In this document: one piece after another, positions 25,974 to 34,879 of the stretch
Layout of the letters: each line of letters begins with the position of its first letter
How positions within the stretch are numbered: the first letter of the stretch is position 1
NCBI GenBank assembly: GCA_002358855.1
Contig: DEPQ01000054.1
Location: 1-52,720, forward strand
DNA from: Bacteroidales bacterium UBA3388
GTDB lineage: Bacteria; Bacteroidota; Bacteroidia; Bacteroidales; P3
Direction of reading: 5' to 3'
Length of the DNA: 52,720 nt
Notes under the pieces: model-generated
What the model was told of the DNA's origin: nothing
Databases searched by the model: none
Seen by the model: the letters and a program-made list of their open reading frames with translations, nothing else
Position numbers and translations under genes: made by a program

Positions 25974-27359
25974 TTATTTGATCTTAATAGCGATATTCTT
26001 TTTTTCTAATTCTGCCATTTCTTCCTTAGTAATAACCATAGGACTTAATACCCCTCTATATTGCTTGTTTGCTAAAACTTCTATTTTTTCTCGATTTGCT
26101 TTTATTTCTGTTGATTGATAAATAGGGAATTCGGAATTATTGATTTCTATATTGCAATTATTGATTTTGTATGTTTGTTTAAGAACCTCAAAAGCATTGT
26201 CAAAAGTTATTATAACGTGAGGATTCATGTATTCAATTATTTTTTCAAAATAACCTTTTGCTGTTTTGAATACTTCAAGCATATAATCTGTTGAAAGTAA
26301 TTCTGAAACATCAGATTCTTGCTTGTATAATTGAGGTTTAGTGACGCATGGAATAGCATAAATGTAAGGTAAAACACACATGTTGTTAGAGATGAAATCT
26401 ACTTCTTTAAGATCCATGTTTTCGTTTTTACAATAAGGACTTGTAAGAACAAGAACTGTTGGTTTTTCGTCATCTGTGATTTTATTATCTTTTAGATAAC
26501 ATGTCCAACGACACTTTCCGTCACACTTTGGATTATTATTATCAGGACAAAAAACTTTGAAAGGGAAGTTTAATATATCAGTTTTTACAAATCCTTTTGA
26601 GCCATCTTCCAATATTGTCAGATAGTATTTTGCTCCGTAAGCACAATAAGAAGGCTCATCAAAGGCAAAATTACAAGGATAATGCTGTGCGATTTGCATA
26701 GTCTCTATATCATCAAAAGAACCTTTGATATGATGTATTCTGTTCCTAAATTCTTCGGGTATTTGAGTAATTTTTACAGGATTTTTTGGTACGAAAACTC
26801 TTTTTTGTAAATCTCCGTCATAATAAGGTTGACTATACAAATAATAAGGCGAATTATCATAAGTTTTGTCTTCAAGGTCATATTCCTGCATGTCATAAAC
26901 TTCTAAGAGAATTCCTTCGTTTGTCATAGTTTTTAACCAATTATTATTGTAGTTATTACTGTTGCTAATATAGATACAATAAAACCCTAATTTTTCAGAA
27001 ATACATAAATCAATAGATACATTCCCTTCTGAATTATTAACTAATTCAAAAAAATGTTCTCTTTTACTTACATCGATTTTAATTACAGGTCGCCACAATT
27101 TTTCTATATCTAAAGAAGACAATGGTCCTTTTAATAAATCATATATCTGATTATCTGTTAACTCAAATGGTAATAAAAGTTCGCCAAATCGTCCTTCCAA
27201 ACCCAAAACTAAACCATCCACATACTCTTCCCCAGGGACGTCCCAAGGAATAGGACCATTTTCATTATATTCCATTATTCCAACATTTCCTTCATCATCT
27301 ACCATATACCAAGCTGTTGACATAGAATGCGTAGCAGGATATTCTTTATCTGTTTTCAT
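25974..27359 (-). CDS. Unknown Cys-rich partner of the radical SAM enzyme
   Basis: This 461-aa soluble protein has no signal peptide and I do not recognise a full-length family. The N-terminal ~60 residues (HSMSTAWYMVDDEGNVGIME onward) look like a small alpha/beta module of the type found in SMI1/KNR4-like bacterial proteins. Four cysteines at 271, 279, 283 and 287 (C-x7-C-x3-C-x3-C) could hold an Fe-S cluster or zinc. They are followed by TVLVLTSPY (301-309), YIYAIPCVTKP (332-342) and PHVIITFDNAF (380-390). The order and texture of these segments faintly recall family 4/5 uracil-DNA glycosylases, but no catalytic motif is clear. It sits 4 nt upstream of the radical SAM gene on the same strand. 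Confidence 0.75.
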   Translation of the reverse strand: MKTDKEYPATHSMSTAWYMVDDEGNVGIMEYNENGPIPWDVPGEEYVDGLVLGLEGRFGELLLPFELTDNQIYDLLKGPLSSLDIEKLWRPVIKIDVSKREHFFELVNNSEGNVSIDLCISEKLGFYCIYISNSNNYNNNWLKTMTNEGILLEVYDMQEYDLEDKTYDNSPYYLYSQPYYDGDLQKRVFVPKNPVKITQIPEEFRNRIHHIKGSFDDIETMQIAQHYPCNFAFDEPSYCAYGAKYYLTILEDGSKGFVKTDILNFPFKVFCPDNNNPKCDGKCRWTCYLKDNKITDDEKPTVLVLTSPYCKNENMDLKEVDFISNNMCVLPYIYAIPCVTKPQLYKQESDVSELLSTDYMLEVFKTAKGYFEKIIEYMNPHVIITFDNAFEVLKQTYKINNCNIEINNSEFPIYQSTEIKANREKIEVLANKQYRGVLSPMVITKEEMAELEKKNIAIKIK

Positions 27360-27387
27360 AACCTTACAAAATATAATATTACATTTT

Positions 27388-28827
27388 TTATTTGTTTCTT
27401 TTGCTTATTGCCAACAGCCCTAAGAAAGTAAGTAATCCGTTTAGTACTAAGAGTTCAAAGTCAAAGCTGTAATTAAACCATTGTTGTGAGTTGTTGCTTA
27501 GAATAAAACAAATCACAGGCGAAAGTATGCAAACAATAGGCACAAACTTATCTTTGACTTGTCGTTTTGTTAAAATACCAAACACAAACAAGCCTAAAAG
27601 AGGTCCGTATGTTATAGAGGCTATTTGATACAATATATCAATTAAGTGAGGGTCGCGATGATTTCCGTAAAATGTGATTACACCAACAAAAATCAATGCA
27701 AAACAAATGTGAACTAAGTGCCGGATTTTTGTTTTCTTCTTTTGACTCCAATCTTTTCTTTGTTCAATATTCAAAAAGTCTATACTGAAAGCCGTAGTCA
27801 AAGAGGTTAAAGCACCATCTGCCGAAGGGAAAAGAGCAGATATTAGTCCGATAATGAAAATCACTGCTGCAAAAGGACTAAGTGCATTTAGAGCAACGTA
27901 AGGGAAAAGATCATCGCCCTTAACCGTTATTCCTTGATTGTGAGCAAAGATATAAAGAGCCGCACCTAAGCAAAGAAATAAGAAATTGACAAAAAATAAA
28001 GTCAAAGAGAAAGTAAGCATATTTTTTTGTGCAGACTTAATGTTTTTACAACTAAGATTCTTTTGCATCATTTCTTGATCCAATCCCGTCATACTGATAG
28101 TTATAAACATACCACCAAGAATTTGTTTCCACCAACAAAGACGAGAAGAAGAATCTGTTTCAATAAAAGTAAAATAATCGCTTTTGGTAACATTTGTTAG
28201 CATTTCGGTAAAGGAAAAATCCATCTTATTGCCAATCATAACAAAGGAAATAATTAGTGCTGCTAACATACAAGTTGTTTGAAGGGTGTCTGTCCACACA
28301 ATAGTTTTGATTCCTCCTTTGAAAGTAAACAAAAGGATTAGTGCAAGGAAAAGAAAAACAGTTGTTTCAAAAGGAATATTCCACGCACTAAACACAAATT
28401 CATATAAAACATAGATTACAATAAACATTCTAAGGCTTGCTCCAAGTGTTCTTGAAAGAAGGAAAAAGAAAGAGCCTGTTTTGTGGGAGAATTTACCAAA
28501 ACGACTTTCCAAGTATTTGTATATGGAAATTAAGTTAAGTTTATAGTAAATTGGCATAAGGACAAAAGAAATTACAAGATAGCCTAAGAAATATCCGAAA
28601 ACGGTTAGCATATAAGTAAAGCCTCTATCTTCAACCCAACCAGGCACTGACATAAATGTAACGCCACTTAAACTTGCTCCAATCATACCATAGGCTACGA
28701 TAAACCAAGGAGATTTTTTGTTTCCAGAGAAAAACGAAGCACTATCAGCCTTTCGTGCTGTAATAAAGGTTATTGTGAATAACAAAACAGTGTATGCAAT
28801 GAAAACACCAAGTAAAATATTTTCCAT
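27388..28827 (-). CDS. Sodium:solute symporter (SSS family)
   Basis: This inner-membrane transporter (479 aa from the chosen start) has about 13 hydrophobic segments and the SSS pattern: an N-terminal helix, GxxxASLSGVTFMSVPGW in the first repeat, and SALFPSADGALTSL in helix 8, where Na+ binds. The substrate is unknown; sialic acid, sugars or carboxylates are common. An in-frame ATG at 28878 would add 17 residues. However, a TAAATTTG promoter element at 28867-28874 puts transcription start after that codon, so ATG 28827 (MENILLG) is preferred. It is divergent from recR. Confidence 0.9.
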   Translation of the reverse strand: MENILLGVFIAYTVLLFTITFITARKADSASFFSGNKKSPWFIVAYGMIGASLSGVTFMSVPGWVEDRGFTYMLTVFGYFLGYLVISFVLMPIYYKLNLISIYKYLESRFGKFSHKTGSFFFLLSRTLGASLRMFIVIYVLYEFVFSAWNIPFETTVFLFLALILLFTFKGGIKTIVWTDTLQTTCMLAALIISFVMIGNKMDFSFTEMLTNVTKSDYFTFIETDSSSRLCWWKQILGGMFITISMTGLDQEMMQKNLSCKNIKSAQKNMLTFSLTLFFVNFLFLCLGAALYIFAHNQGITVKGDDLFPYVALNALSPFAAVIFIIGLISALFPSADGALTSLTTAFSIDFLNIEQRKDWSQKKKTKIRHLVHICFALIFVGVITFYGNHRDPHLIDILYQIASITYGPLLGLFVFGILTKRQVKDKFVPIVCILSPVICFILSNNSQQWFNYSFDFELLVLNGLLTFLGLLAISKRNK

Positions 28828-28866
28828 AGTATTTGATTTTTTTGTAATTTTGCTCTTATTTGACTG

Positions 28867-28874
28867 CAAATTTA
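28867..28874 (-). promoter_or_regulatory. Putative -7 element for the symporter; decides its start
   Basis: On the minus strand this reads TAAATTTG, matching TAnnTTTG. It overlaps the extended reading frame of the symporter and so argues for the downstream start at 28827. Confidence 0.55.
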
Positions 28875-28884
28875 ACAAATATAT

Positions 28885-29499
28885 ATGGAATACACCTCGT
28901 TGCTATTAGAAAATGCTGTAAACGAATTAGCAAAACTGCCAGGAGTCGGACAAAGGACAGCTTTGCGTTTTGCTTTGCACCTTTTGAAACAAAATGAAGA
29001 TAATACATTGAAATTAGCCAAGAGCTTGGTAGATTTAGTTACAGAAATAAAACACTGCAAGCGTTGTAATAATCTTTCAGATAGTGAAATATGTTCTATT
29101 TGTGCAAACAGTGAACGCCAAAGCGATATAATATGTGTTGTAGAGAATATAAGAGAGGTTATGGCTATTGAATCGACAAATCAATACAAAGGATTGTATC
29201 ATGTTTTGGGTGGAGTGATTTCTCCAATCGAAGGAATAGGTGTAGGAGATATTGCAATAGAACAACTAATCAAAAGAGTAGAACAAGAAAACATTAAAGA
29301 AATAATATTAGCCTTACCAACAACTATGGAAGGTGATACAACAAGTTTTTATATCAACAAATTGTTAGAACCATTCAATATTAAAATTTCTGCAATTGCA
29401 CGCGGAGTTGCAATAGGCGACAAAATAGAATACGCAGACGAACAAACCCTTGCTCGTTCTATTCTAAACAGAAGAGATTTTTCTGATATTTATAAATAA
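28885..29499 (+). CDS. recR: Recombination protein RecR
   Basis: RecR works with RecO (and RecF) to load RecA at gaps. The 204-aa protein has the helix-hairpin-helix region LAKLPGVGQRTALRFALHLL (15-34), a zinc finger with C58, C61, C70 and C73, and a Toprim domain with VVENIREVMAIE. It is divergent from the symporter and convergent with cdd, with only 5 nt between stops. Confidence 0.95.
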   Translation: MEYTSLLLENAVNELAKLPGVGQRTALRFALHLLKQNEDNTLKLAKSLVDLVTEIKHCKRCNNLSDSEICSICANSERQSDIICVVENIREVMAIESTNQYKGLYHVLGGVISPIEGIGVGDIAIEQLIKRVEQENIKEIILALPTTMEGDTTSFYINKLLEPFNIKISAIARGVAIGDKIEYADEQTLARSILNRRDFSDIYK

Positions 29500-29504
29500 A
29501 TCAT

Positions 29505-29966
29505 CTAAAAAGAAAATCCAAAAGGTAAAAGCGATTCTGTTCCCTTTAATCTAAGAACTTCTTTTTCATCAAGGAGAATAAGAATCGTTATTTTATTATT
29601 TGCTCTTTGCTGACTTTCTTGCAAAACCTGACAACAAGCACCACAAGGAAAAGCTTTTGTCCATTCATTTTTTGAGTTTCTTGCAGCAAGAGCCAAGGCG
29701 GTTATTTTTTCCTTTCTTGTACCTGCTGAAAACAAAGCAACTCTTTCTGCACATAATCCAGAAGGATATGCAATGTTTTCTTGATTACTGCCAATTACGA
29801 TTTCTTCATTTTCCAATCGCACAGCAGCACCTACACTGAAAGAAGAATAAGGAGAATAAGCCGAATAAGTTGCATTTTTTGCAGACTCTATCAACTCTTT
29901 CTCCTTATCGTTTAATTCTTCAAAAGAAAGCCTCTCATATTTTATTTCGATGCTTTCCGATTTCAT
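29505..29966 (-). CDS. cdd: Cytidine deaminase
   Basis: Cdd deaminates cytidine and deoxycytidine in pyrimidine salvage. The 153-aa length fits the tetrameric class. Zinc ligands and the catalytic glutamate are in LCAERVAL (C72, E74) and PCGACCQVL (C108, C111), and SAYSPYSSFSVGAAV is also typical. Its ATG directly follows the mscL stop codon with no spacer, so the two genes are coupled. Confidence 0.94.
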   Translation of the reverse strand: MKSESIEIKYERLSFEELNDKEKELIESAKNATYSAYSPYSSFSVGAAVRLENEEIVIGSNQENIAYPSGLCAERVALFSAGTRKEKITALALAARNSKNEWTKAFPCGACCQVLQESQQRANNKITILILLDEKEVLRLKGTESLLPFGFSF

Positions 29967-30392
29967 TTACTTTTTGTTTTGTTCTTTTAGAATATCTCTA
30001 ATTTCAGAAAGTAAAACTTCCTCTTTACTTGGAGCAGGAGGCGCAGCAGGAGCTTGTTCTTGCTCTTTTTTGCTTTTAAGTTTTGATAACAAACGAACAA
30101 AACAGAAAATAGAAAAAGCAATAATCAAAAAGTCAAAACAAACTTGTAAAAAGTTTCCATAATTCAAAGTAACCGCTGCCAAATCTCCCTCAGCTGCTTT
30201 AAGCGTAATTTTAAGGTCTGTGAAATTTACACCACCGATTAAAACACCTAATGGAGGCATTATAACATCGTTTACAAGTGAAGTGATAATTTTTCCAAAC
30301 GCACCACCAATGATGATACCGACTGCCATATCAATCATATTTCCTTTTATGGCAAAACTTTTGAAATCTTCAATAACTTTTTTTACTCCCAT
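29967..30392 (-). CDS. mscL: Large-conductance mechanosensitive channel
   Basis: MscL is the emergency osmotic release channel of the inner membrane. From ATG 30392 the protein is 141 aa and starts [18 protein letters not shown], the usual beginning. The longer frame to 30494 adds 34 residues unlike the family and overlaps the purC start, so it is rejected. TM1 ([20 protein letters not shown]) and TM2 (about 82-104) are clear, followed by a Pro/Ala-rich linker and the C-terminal [10 protein letters not shown] helix. A TAATTTTG element at 30416-30423 (minus) could be the promoter. Confidence 0.93.
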   Translation of the reverse strand: MGVKKVIEDFKSFAIKGNMIDMAVGIIIGGAFGKIITSLVNDVIMPPLGVLIGGVNFTDLKITLKAAEGDLAAVTLNYGNFLQVCFDFLIIAFSIFCFVRLLSKLKSKKEQEQAPAAPPAPSKEEVLLSEIRDILKEQNKK

Positions 30393-30432
30393 GATATTTT
30401 GTTTTTTTAATTGCACAAAATTAGTACTTTTT

Positions 30433-30463
30433 TTTGTTTTATTATAATTTAGGCTTATTTTTG
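30433..30463 (+). promoter_or_regulatory. Bacteroidota-type promoter of the purC-gldH-uvrC operon
   Basis: TTTG (30433-30436) and TATTTTTG (30456-30463) are 19 nt apart, 21 nt before the purC ATG. Confidence 0.72.
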
Positions 30464-30484
30464 CAATCAAAATAGAATAAAAAG

Positions 30485-31432
30485 ATGAAAGCATTAGTTA
30501 GTACAAATTTTAATTTTGAAGGACAAAAAAGTCATTATGTTGGAAAAGTAAGAGACGTTTACAACATAAATAATGAATTATTGGCAATGGTGGTTAGCGA
30601 TAGAATTTCTGCCTTTGATGTGGTTTTACCAAAGGGAATACCATTTAAAGGGGAAATTTTAAACAAAATAGCCGCTAAATTCTTAGATGCCACCTCAGAC
30701 ATTTTGCCAAATTGGAAAATAGCCGTGCCTGATGGAATGGTAACCGTAGGAAAACTTTGTGAACCATTTAAAGTAGAAATGGTAGTCAGAGGATACTTGG
30801 CAGGAAGTGCTTGGAGAGAATATAAAGCTGGTATGAGAACACTTTGTGGCGTTACTTTACCTGAGGGAATGAAAGAAAACGATAAATTTCCTACTCCAAT
30901 CATAACTCCAACAACAAAAGCAGACGAAGGACACGATGAAAACATTAGTCGAGAAGAAATAATAGCATCAGGATTAGTAAGTAAAGAAGATTACGAACAA
31001 TTAGAAAAATACACCTTAGCCCTTTTTGAAAGAGGAACTCAAATAGCGGCACAACGCGGACTAATACTTGTTGATACAAAATATGAGTTTGGAAAATATA
31101 ATGGAGAGATAACTCTAATTGATGAGATTCATACACCAGATTCTTCACGCTATTTCTATGCAGAAGGCTATGAAGAACGTCAAGCAAAAGGCGAAAAACA
31201 AAAACAATTATCAAAAGAGTTTGTTAGAGAATGGTTAATGGAAAATGGTTTTCAAGGAAAAGAAGGTCAAAAAGTGCCTGAAATGACCGATGAAATCATA
31301 AATCAAATCTCTCAACGCTATATGGAACTCTACGAACAAATAATTGGTGAGAAGTTTATAGCAAATCAATCAGAAGAAGACTTGGAAAAAAGAATAGAAA
31401 GAAACGTTTCTGAATTTTTAAAAACAAAATAG
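30485..31432 (+). CDS. purC: SAICAR synthase
   Basis: PurC joins CAIR and aspartate in de novo purine synthesis. The 315-aa length matches the longer PurC class. Motifs are [13 protein letters not shown] near 18-30, [19 protein letters not shown] near 38-56, [14 protein letters not shown], and the C-terminal [14 protein letters not shown]. It has a consensus promoter. gldH begins at the base after its stop codon, and uvrC follows gldH likewise. Confidence 0.95.
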   Translation: MKALVSTNFNFEGQKSHYVGKVRDVYNINNELLAMVVSDRISAFDVVLPKGIPFKGEILNKIAAKFLDATSDILPNWKIAVPDGMVTVGKLCEPFKVEMVVRGYLAGSAWREYKAGMRTLCGVTLPEGMKENDKFPTPIITPTTKADEGHDENISREEIIASGLVSKEDYEQLEKYTLALFERGTQIAAQRGLILVDTKYEFGKYNGEITLIDEIHTPDSSRYFYAEGYEERQAKGEKQKQLSKEFVREWLMENGFQGKEGQKVPEMTDEIINQISQRYMELYEQIIGEKFIANQSEEDLEKRIERNVSEFLKTK

Positions 31433-31927
31433 ATGAAAAAAATACTGAGAGCATTCTTTGTTTTACTTATCATAGTAAGCCTTTCTTCGTGTAACAAATC
31501 ACAAGTGTATAAAGAATTTAAAACTTTGCCAAATAACACTTGGGAAAGAATAGAAGAAGGAAAGAGTATAGTGTTTGATAATGTGAATATAGAGAATGAA
31601 GATGAGGTTTATGACATTTCTGTTCACGTTCGCCATACTCCATATATTACAGAAGATGAAATAAAATTCAAATTAAAGATAACATCTCCATCTTCTATTG
31701 TAAGAGAAAGCGTACACACTATAAAACTAAAAGATAAAGAAGGAAAGGAATGGTTAGGTGAAGCCTTAGGGGATATAATCGACTTAGAGGTAGATGTAAA
31801 AACATTCTATTCTTTTATAGAACGTGGAATATATAAAATAGAACTTGTAAATATGGGACAAAAGTACCAATTACAAGGAATAATGGAGTTAGGCTTAGAA
31901 ATAAACAAGTCAGATTTAGATAGATAA
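31433..31927 (+). CDS. gldH: Gliding motility lipoprotein GldH
   Basis: This 164-aa lipoprotein has the signal peptide ending LSSC (C20) and the GldH beta-sandwich pattern (VYKEFKTLPNNTWERIEEGK, GLGEI-like segment near GEALGDI, and the C-terminal YKIELVNMGQKYQLQGIMELGLEI split across two strands). GldH is found across Bacteroidota with the T9SS. It was named for gliding, but non-gliding Bacteroidales keep it too. It is fused without spacer to purC and uvrC in one operon. The T9SS cargo proteins elsewhere in the window fit a functional secretion system. Confidence 0.88.
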   Translation: MKKILRAFFVLLIIVSLSSCNKSQVYKEFKTLPNNTWERIEEGKSIVFDNVNIENEDEVYDISVHVRHTPYITEDEIKFKLKITSPSSIVRESVHTIKLKDKEGKEWLGEALGDIIDLEVDVKTFYSFIERGIYKIELVNMGQKYQLQGIMELGLEINKSDLDR

Positions 31928-33739
31928 GTGTCCTCTGAAATAGAAAAACAAAAACACATAGAAACAATCCTTAAATCCCTGCCAACCTCAGCAGGGGTTT
32001 ATCGTTTTTTGGACCAAGATGGCAAAATAATCTATGTAGGAAAAGCAAAAAACCTAAAAAATAGAGTTCAATCTTACTTTAAAAACGATTTATCTCACTC
32101 ACCTAAGACAAGATTACTTGTAAAGAAAATCCACGATATTAAATTAGTTGTAGTATCAAGCGAAACCGAAGCACTATTATTAGAAAACAATTTCATAAAA
32201 CAATACAAACCACGATATAATATCCTGTTAAAAGACGATAAAACTTATCCTTGGATTTGTGTTAGCAACGAAGAATATCCACAAATCCTAACAACTCGAA
32301 AGAAATTAAAAGACGGCTCAATTTATTTCGGACCATATCCAAACGGACGACTGCTTAAAGAATTACAAGAATTGATAGGGAAACTTTATCCTTATCGCCG
32401 TTGTAAAATTCCGATGACAGAGCAAAATGTTTTAAAGAATAAATATCGTGCGTGCCTAAATAAACAAATCAAAATTTGTTCTGCACCTTGTGAAGGTTGT
32501 GTTTCAAAAGAAGAATATCGCGAAATTATTAACGATATAAAAAAAATACTAAGAGGAGATTTTCATCAATTAAAAACTTCCCTTAGAGAACAAATGATGA
32601 ATTGTGCAAAAACACTTGAATTTGAAAAGGCTCAAATCTTCAAAGAAAAGATTCAACTCTTAGATGCTTACACTTCCAAAACTTCAATAGTAACAAATTC
32701 ATCTCTTAATGCAGAAATTTTTGCATACGAAGAGCTTTCAGACGGCATTATGGTCAATGCGATGAAGGTTGTAAACGGAAGTTTAATTTCTTCTTTATCA
32801 AAAGAAGTCAAAGCACCAATAGAAGAAGAAATAATAGACATTTTCACAACCGCAATCATTCAATTACGCTCACAACTCGGCTGGGAAAGTGAGCAAATCA
32901 TTGTTCCGCAAATATTACCACTGCCAGAAGATTACGCAAAACAAACATTAGCCGATACAAATGATAGAAAAAAACTATTAGACCTTTGTAAAAAGAATGC
33001 ACTATTTGCAAAAAGCGACAAAATAAAAAGAGATACAATTTTAGATCCTGAACGTTGGAGCAAAAATCTTATTTCGCAAATACAAAAAGACTTAGATCTT
33101 CCAAAACCTCCTTATTATATGGAATGTTTTGATAATTCTAACATACAAGGTTGCAATGCCGTTGCAGCATGTGTAGTATTTCGTGGAGGCAAACCCTCAA
33201 CAAAAGAATATAGACACTTTAATATCAAAACCGTTGAAGGTCCCGATGATTACGCTTCAATGAAAGAAATTATAAATCGAAGATATTCTCGTCTGATAAA
33301 AGAAGAAAAACCATTGCCCGACCTGATTATTATTGACGGAGGAAAAGGACAACTTGCTGTTGCAGTAGAAGCATTAAGCGAATTAGGACTTTATCCACAA
33401 ATACCAATAATATCAATTGCAGAACGCTTAGAAGAAATTTACTATCCAGGAAATCCCTATCCTTTATGCCTTGATAAACGAAGCAATAGCCTAAAAACCA
33501 TTCAGCATATAAGAGATGAAGCACACCGATTCGGCATAACACATCATAGAAACAAAAGAAGCAAAGAAACATTCCATACAATGCTGACACAAATCCCCGG
33601 AATAGGAGAAAAAACCGCAATAGATCTATTACTTCGTTTCAAAAGCGTAAAGCAACTCAAAGAAACTCCACTTGAAGAAGTAGAAAAATGTATAGGAAAA
33701 GCAAAAGCACAAAAATTATTCAGTCATTTACAAAAATAA
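31928..33739 (+). CDS. uvrC: Excinuclease ABC subunit C
   Basis: UvrC makes both incisions in UvrABC nucleotide excision repair. The 603-aa protein has an N-terminal GIY-YIG nuclease (AGVYRFLDQDGKIIYVGKAKNLKNRV, read across 19-44), a Cys-rich region near 160-190, the UVR motif near 205-240, the RNase H-like C-terminal nuclease (ECFDNSNIQG and IIDGGKGQ), and terminal helix-hairpin-helix repeats. The start is GTG at 31928, directly after the gldH stop. The ATG-free junction suggests translational coupling. Confidence 0.94.
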   Translation: MSSEIEKQKHIETILKSLPTSAGVYRFLDQDGKIIYVGKAKNLKNRVQSYFKNDLSHSPKTRLLVKKIHDIKLVVVSSETEALLLENNFIKQYKPRYNILLKDDKTYPWICVSNEEYPQILTTRKKLKDGSIYFGPYPNGRLLKELQELIGKLYPYRRCKIPMTEQNVLKNKYRACLNKQIKICSAPCEGCVSKEEYREIINDIKKILRGDFHQLKTSLREQMMNCAKTLEFEKAQIFKEKIQLLDAYTSKTSIVTNSSLNAEIFAYEELSDGIMVNAMKVVNGSLISSLSKEVKAPIEEEIIDIFTTAIIQLRSQLGWESEQIIVPQILPLPEDYAKQTLADTNDRKKLLDLCKKNALFAKSDKIKRDTILDPERWSKNLISQIQKDLDLPKPPYYMECFDNSNIQGCNAVAACVVFRGGKPSTKEYRHFNIKTVEGPDDYASMKEIINRRYSRLIKEEKPLPDLIIIDGGKGQLAVAVEALSELGLYPQIPIISIAERLEEIYYPGNPYPLCLDKRSNSLKTIQHIRDEAHRFGITHHRNKRSKETFHTMLTQIPGIGEKTAIDLLLRFKSVKQLKETPLEEVEKCIGKAKAQKLFSHLQK

Positions 33740-33776
33740 ATCAAAGAAATAATTTTTTAAATCAAAGAAATATTTT
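33738..33776. repeat. Tandem CAAAGAAAT-type repeats
   Basis: Two direct copies, AAATCAAAGAAATAATTTT (33738-33756) and AAATCAAAGAAATATTTT (33759-33776), fill the gap between uvrC and the aldolase gene. They overlap the end of uvrC by two bases. Confidence 0.75.
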
Positions 33777-33792
33777 AATAAAACAAAGAAAA

Positions 33793-34839
33793 ATGAAACT
33801 ACATTTTGAAACAGATTATATGGCTGGTACACACCAAGAAATATTAGAGCGTTTGGTGGAAACAAATTTTGAAGAAACCGTAGGATATGGCTGTGATGAA
33901 TATACTGAAAGAGCGGTTGAGTTGATTAAAAAGGCAGTTGGGAAAGATAATGCAAGGGTTTATTTTCTTGTTGGTGGCACTCAAACAAATTCAACAGTCA
34001 TTGACGGATTGCTTTCAAGGCATGAAGGTGTTTTATCGGCAGAAAGCGGACACATAAACGTTCACGAATCAGGAGCAATTGAGGCTTGCGGACACAAAGT
34101 CTTAACTCTACCGCAATATGAAGGCAAAGTAAAGGCAGAAGATGTAGAAAAATATATCTCAAACTTTTATGCAGATGATACATATCTTCACATGGTAGCT
34201 CCGGGTATGCTTTATATTTCTTTTCCGACTGAATACGGAGCGGTTTACAGCAAAAAGGAATTGCAAGAGATTAGTTCGGTTTGTAAAAAGTGGAATATTC
34301 CTTTATATATTGACGGAGCAAGACTTGGATATGGCTTAGCATCTGAGGGAAATGATGTTTCACTAAAAGATATTGCTGATTTATGCGATGTTTTCTACAT
34401 TGGAGGAACAAAACTTGGTGCTTTGTTTGGAGAAGCCGTTGTTGTGTGTAACGATAATTTGCTAAAAAATTTCTTTCCTTTGATAAAACAACACGGAGCC
34501 TTGCTTGCAAAAGGTAGATTACTTGCTTTGCAGTTTGAAACTTTATTTTCTAATAATTTATACGAAAGGGTGAGCCGACACGCTGTTGATATGGCGATGA
34601 AAATCAAACAAGCGTTTATATCAAAGGGGTATCTGCCGATTGTAAACTCTAATACTAATCAACAATTCTTTCGTTTGCCAAATGATTTGATTGATTCTTT
34701 AAGCGAAGAAGTAGGTTTTGAACTCTGGGGAGCAAGAGGAGAGAAAGAAAGTGAAGTAAGATTTGTTACTTCGTGGGCAACAAAGGAGGAGGACGTTGAT
34801 TTGTTAATTGAAAAACTTAATATTTTGATTTTAAAATAA
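33793..34839 (+). CDS. Threonine aldolase / beta-eliminating lyase family
   Basis: This PLP enzyme of 348 aa probably cleaves L-threonine or allo-threonine to glycine and acetaldehyde. The PLP lysine is K207 in YIGGTKLGALFGEA. DGARLGYGL holds the cofactor-binding aspartate, and the N-terminal FETDYMAGTHQEILERL is as expected. I chose ATG 33793; a longer frame starting at 33688 runs inside uvrC. Related proteins include tyrosine phenol-lyase-like enzymes, but the length and motifs favour the aldolase. Confidence 0.9.
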   Translation: MKLHFETDYMAGTHQEILERLVETNFEETVGYGCDEYTERAVELIKKAVGKDNARVYFLVGGTQTNSTVIDGLLSRHEGVLSAESGHINVHESGAIEACGHKVLTLPQYEGKVKAEDVEKYISNFYADDTYLHMVAPGMLYISFPTEYGAVYSKKELQEISSVCKKWNIPLYIDGARLGYGLASEGNDVSLKDIADLCDVFYIGGTKLGALFGEAVVVCNDNLLKNFFPLIKQHGALLAKGRLLALQFETLFSNNLYERVSRHAVDMAMKIKQAFISKGYLPIVNSNTNQQFFRLPNDLIDSLSEEVGFELWGARGEKESEVRFVTSWATKEEDVDLLIEKLNILILK

Positions 34840-34853
34840 GTTTTGTATTTTTG
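34824..34853 (+). promoter_or_regulatory. Putative promoter of the 34880 lipoprotein and comF
   Basis: TTTG (34824-34827) and TATTTTTG (34846-34853) are 18 nt apart and lie 26 nt before ATG 34880. Confidence 0.6.
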
Positions 34854-34879
34854 TAGTCTTAATTTTAAAATGATTGATT

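Noticed and set aside
30392..30494. Longer mscL start adding 34 residues
   Set aside because: The extra residues are unlike the family, overlap the purC start and lie upstream of a TAnnTTTG element.
33688..33792. Longer start for the threonine aldolase inside uvrC
   Set aside because: The extension is basic low-complexity sequence encoded by the uvrC end and repeat region; ATG 33793 begins the conserved domain.
33738..33792. CRISPR-like repeats
   Set aside because: Only two short AT-rich copies with 2-nt separation are present, and no cas genes occur in the window.
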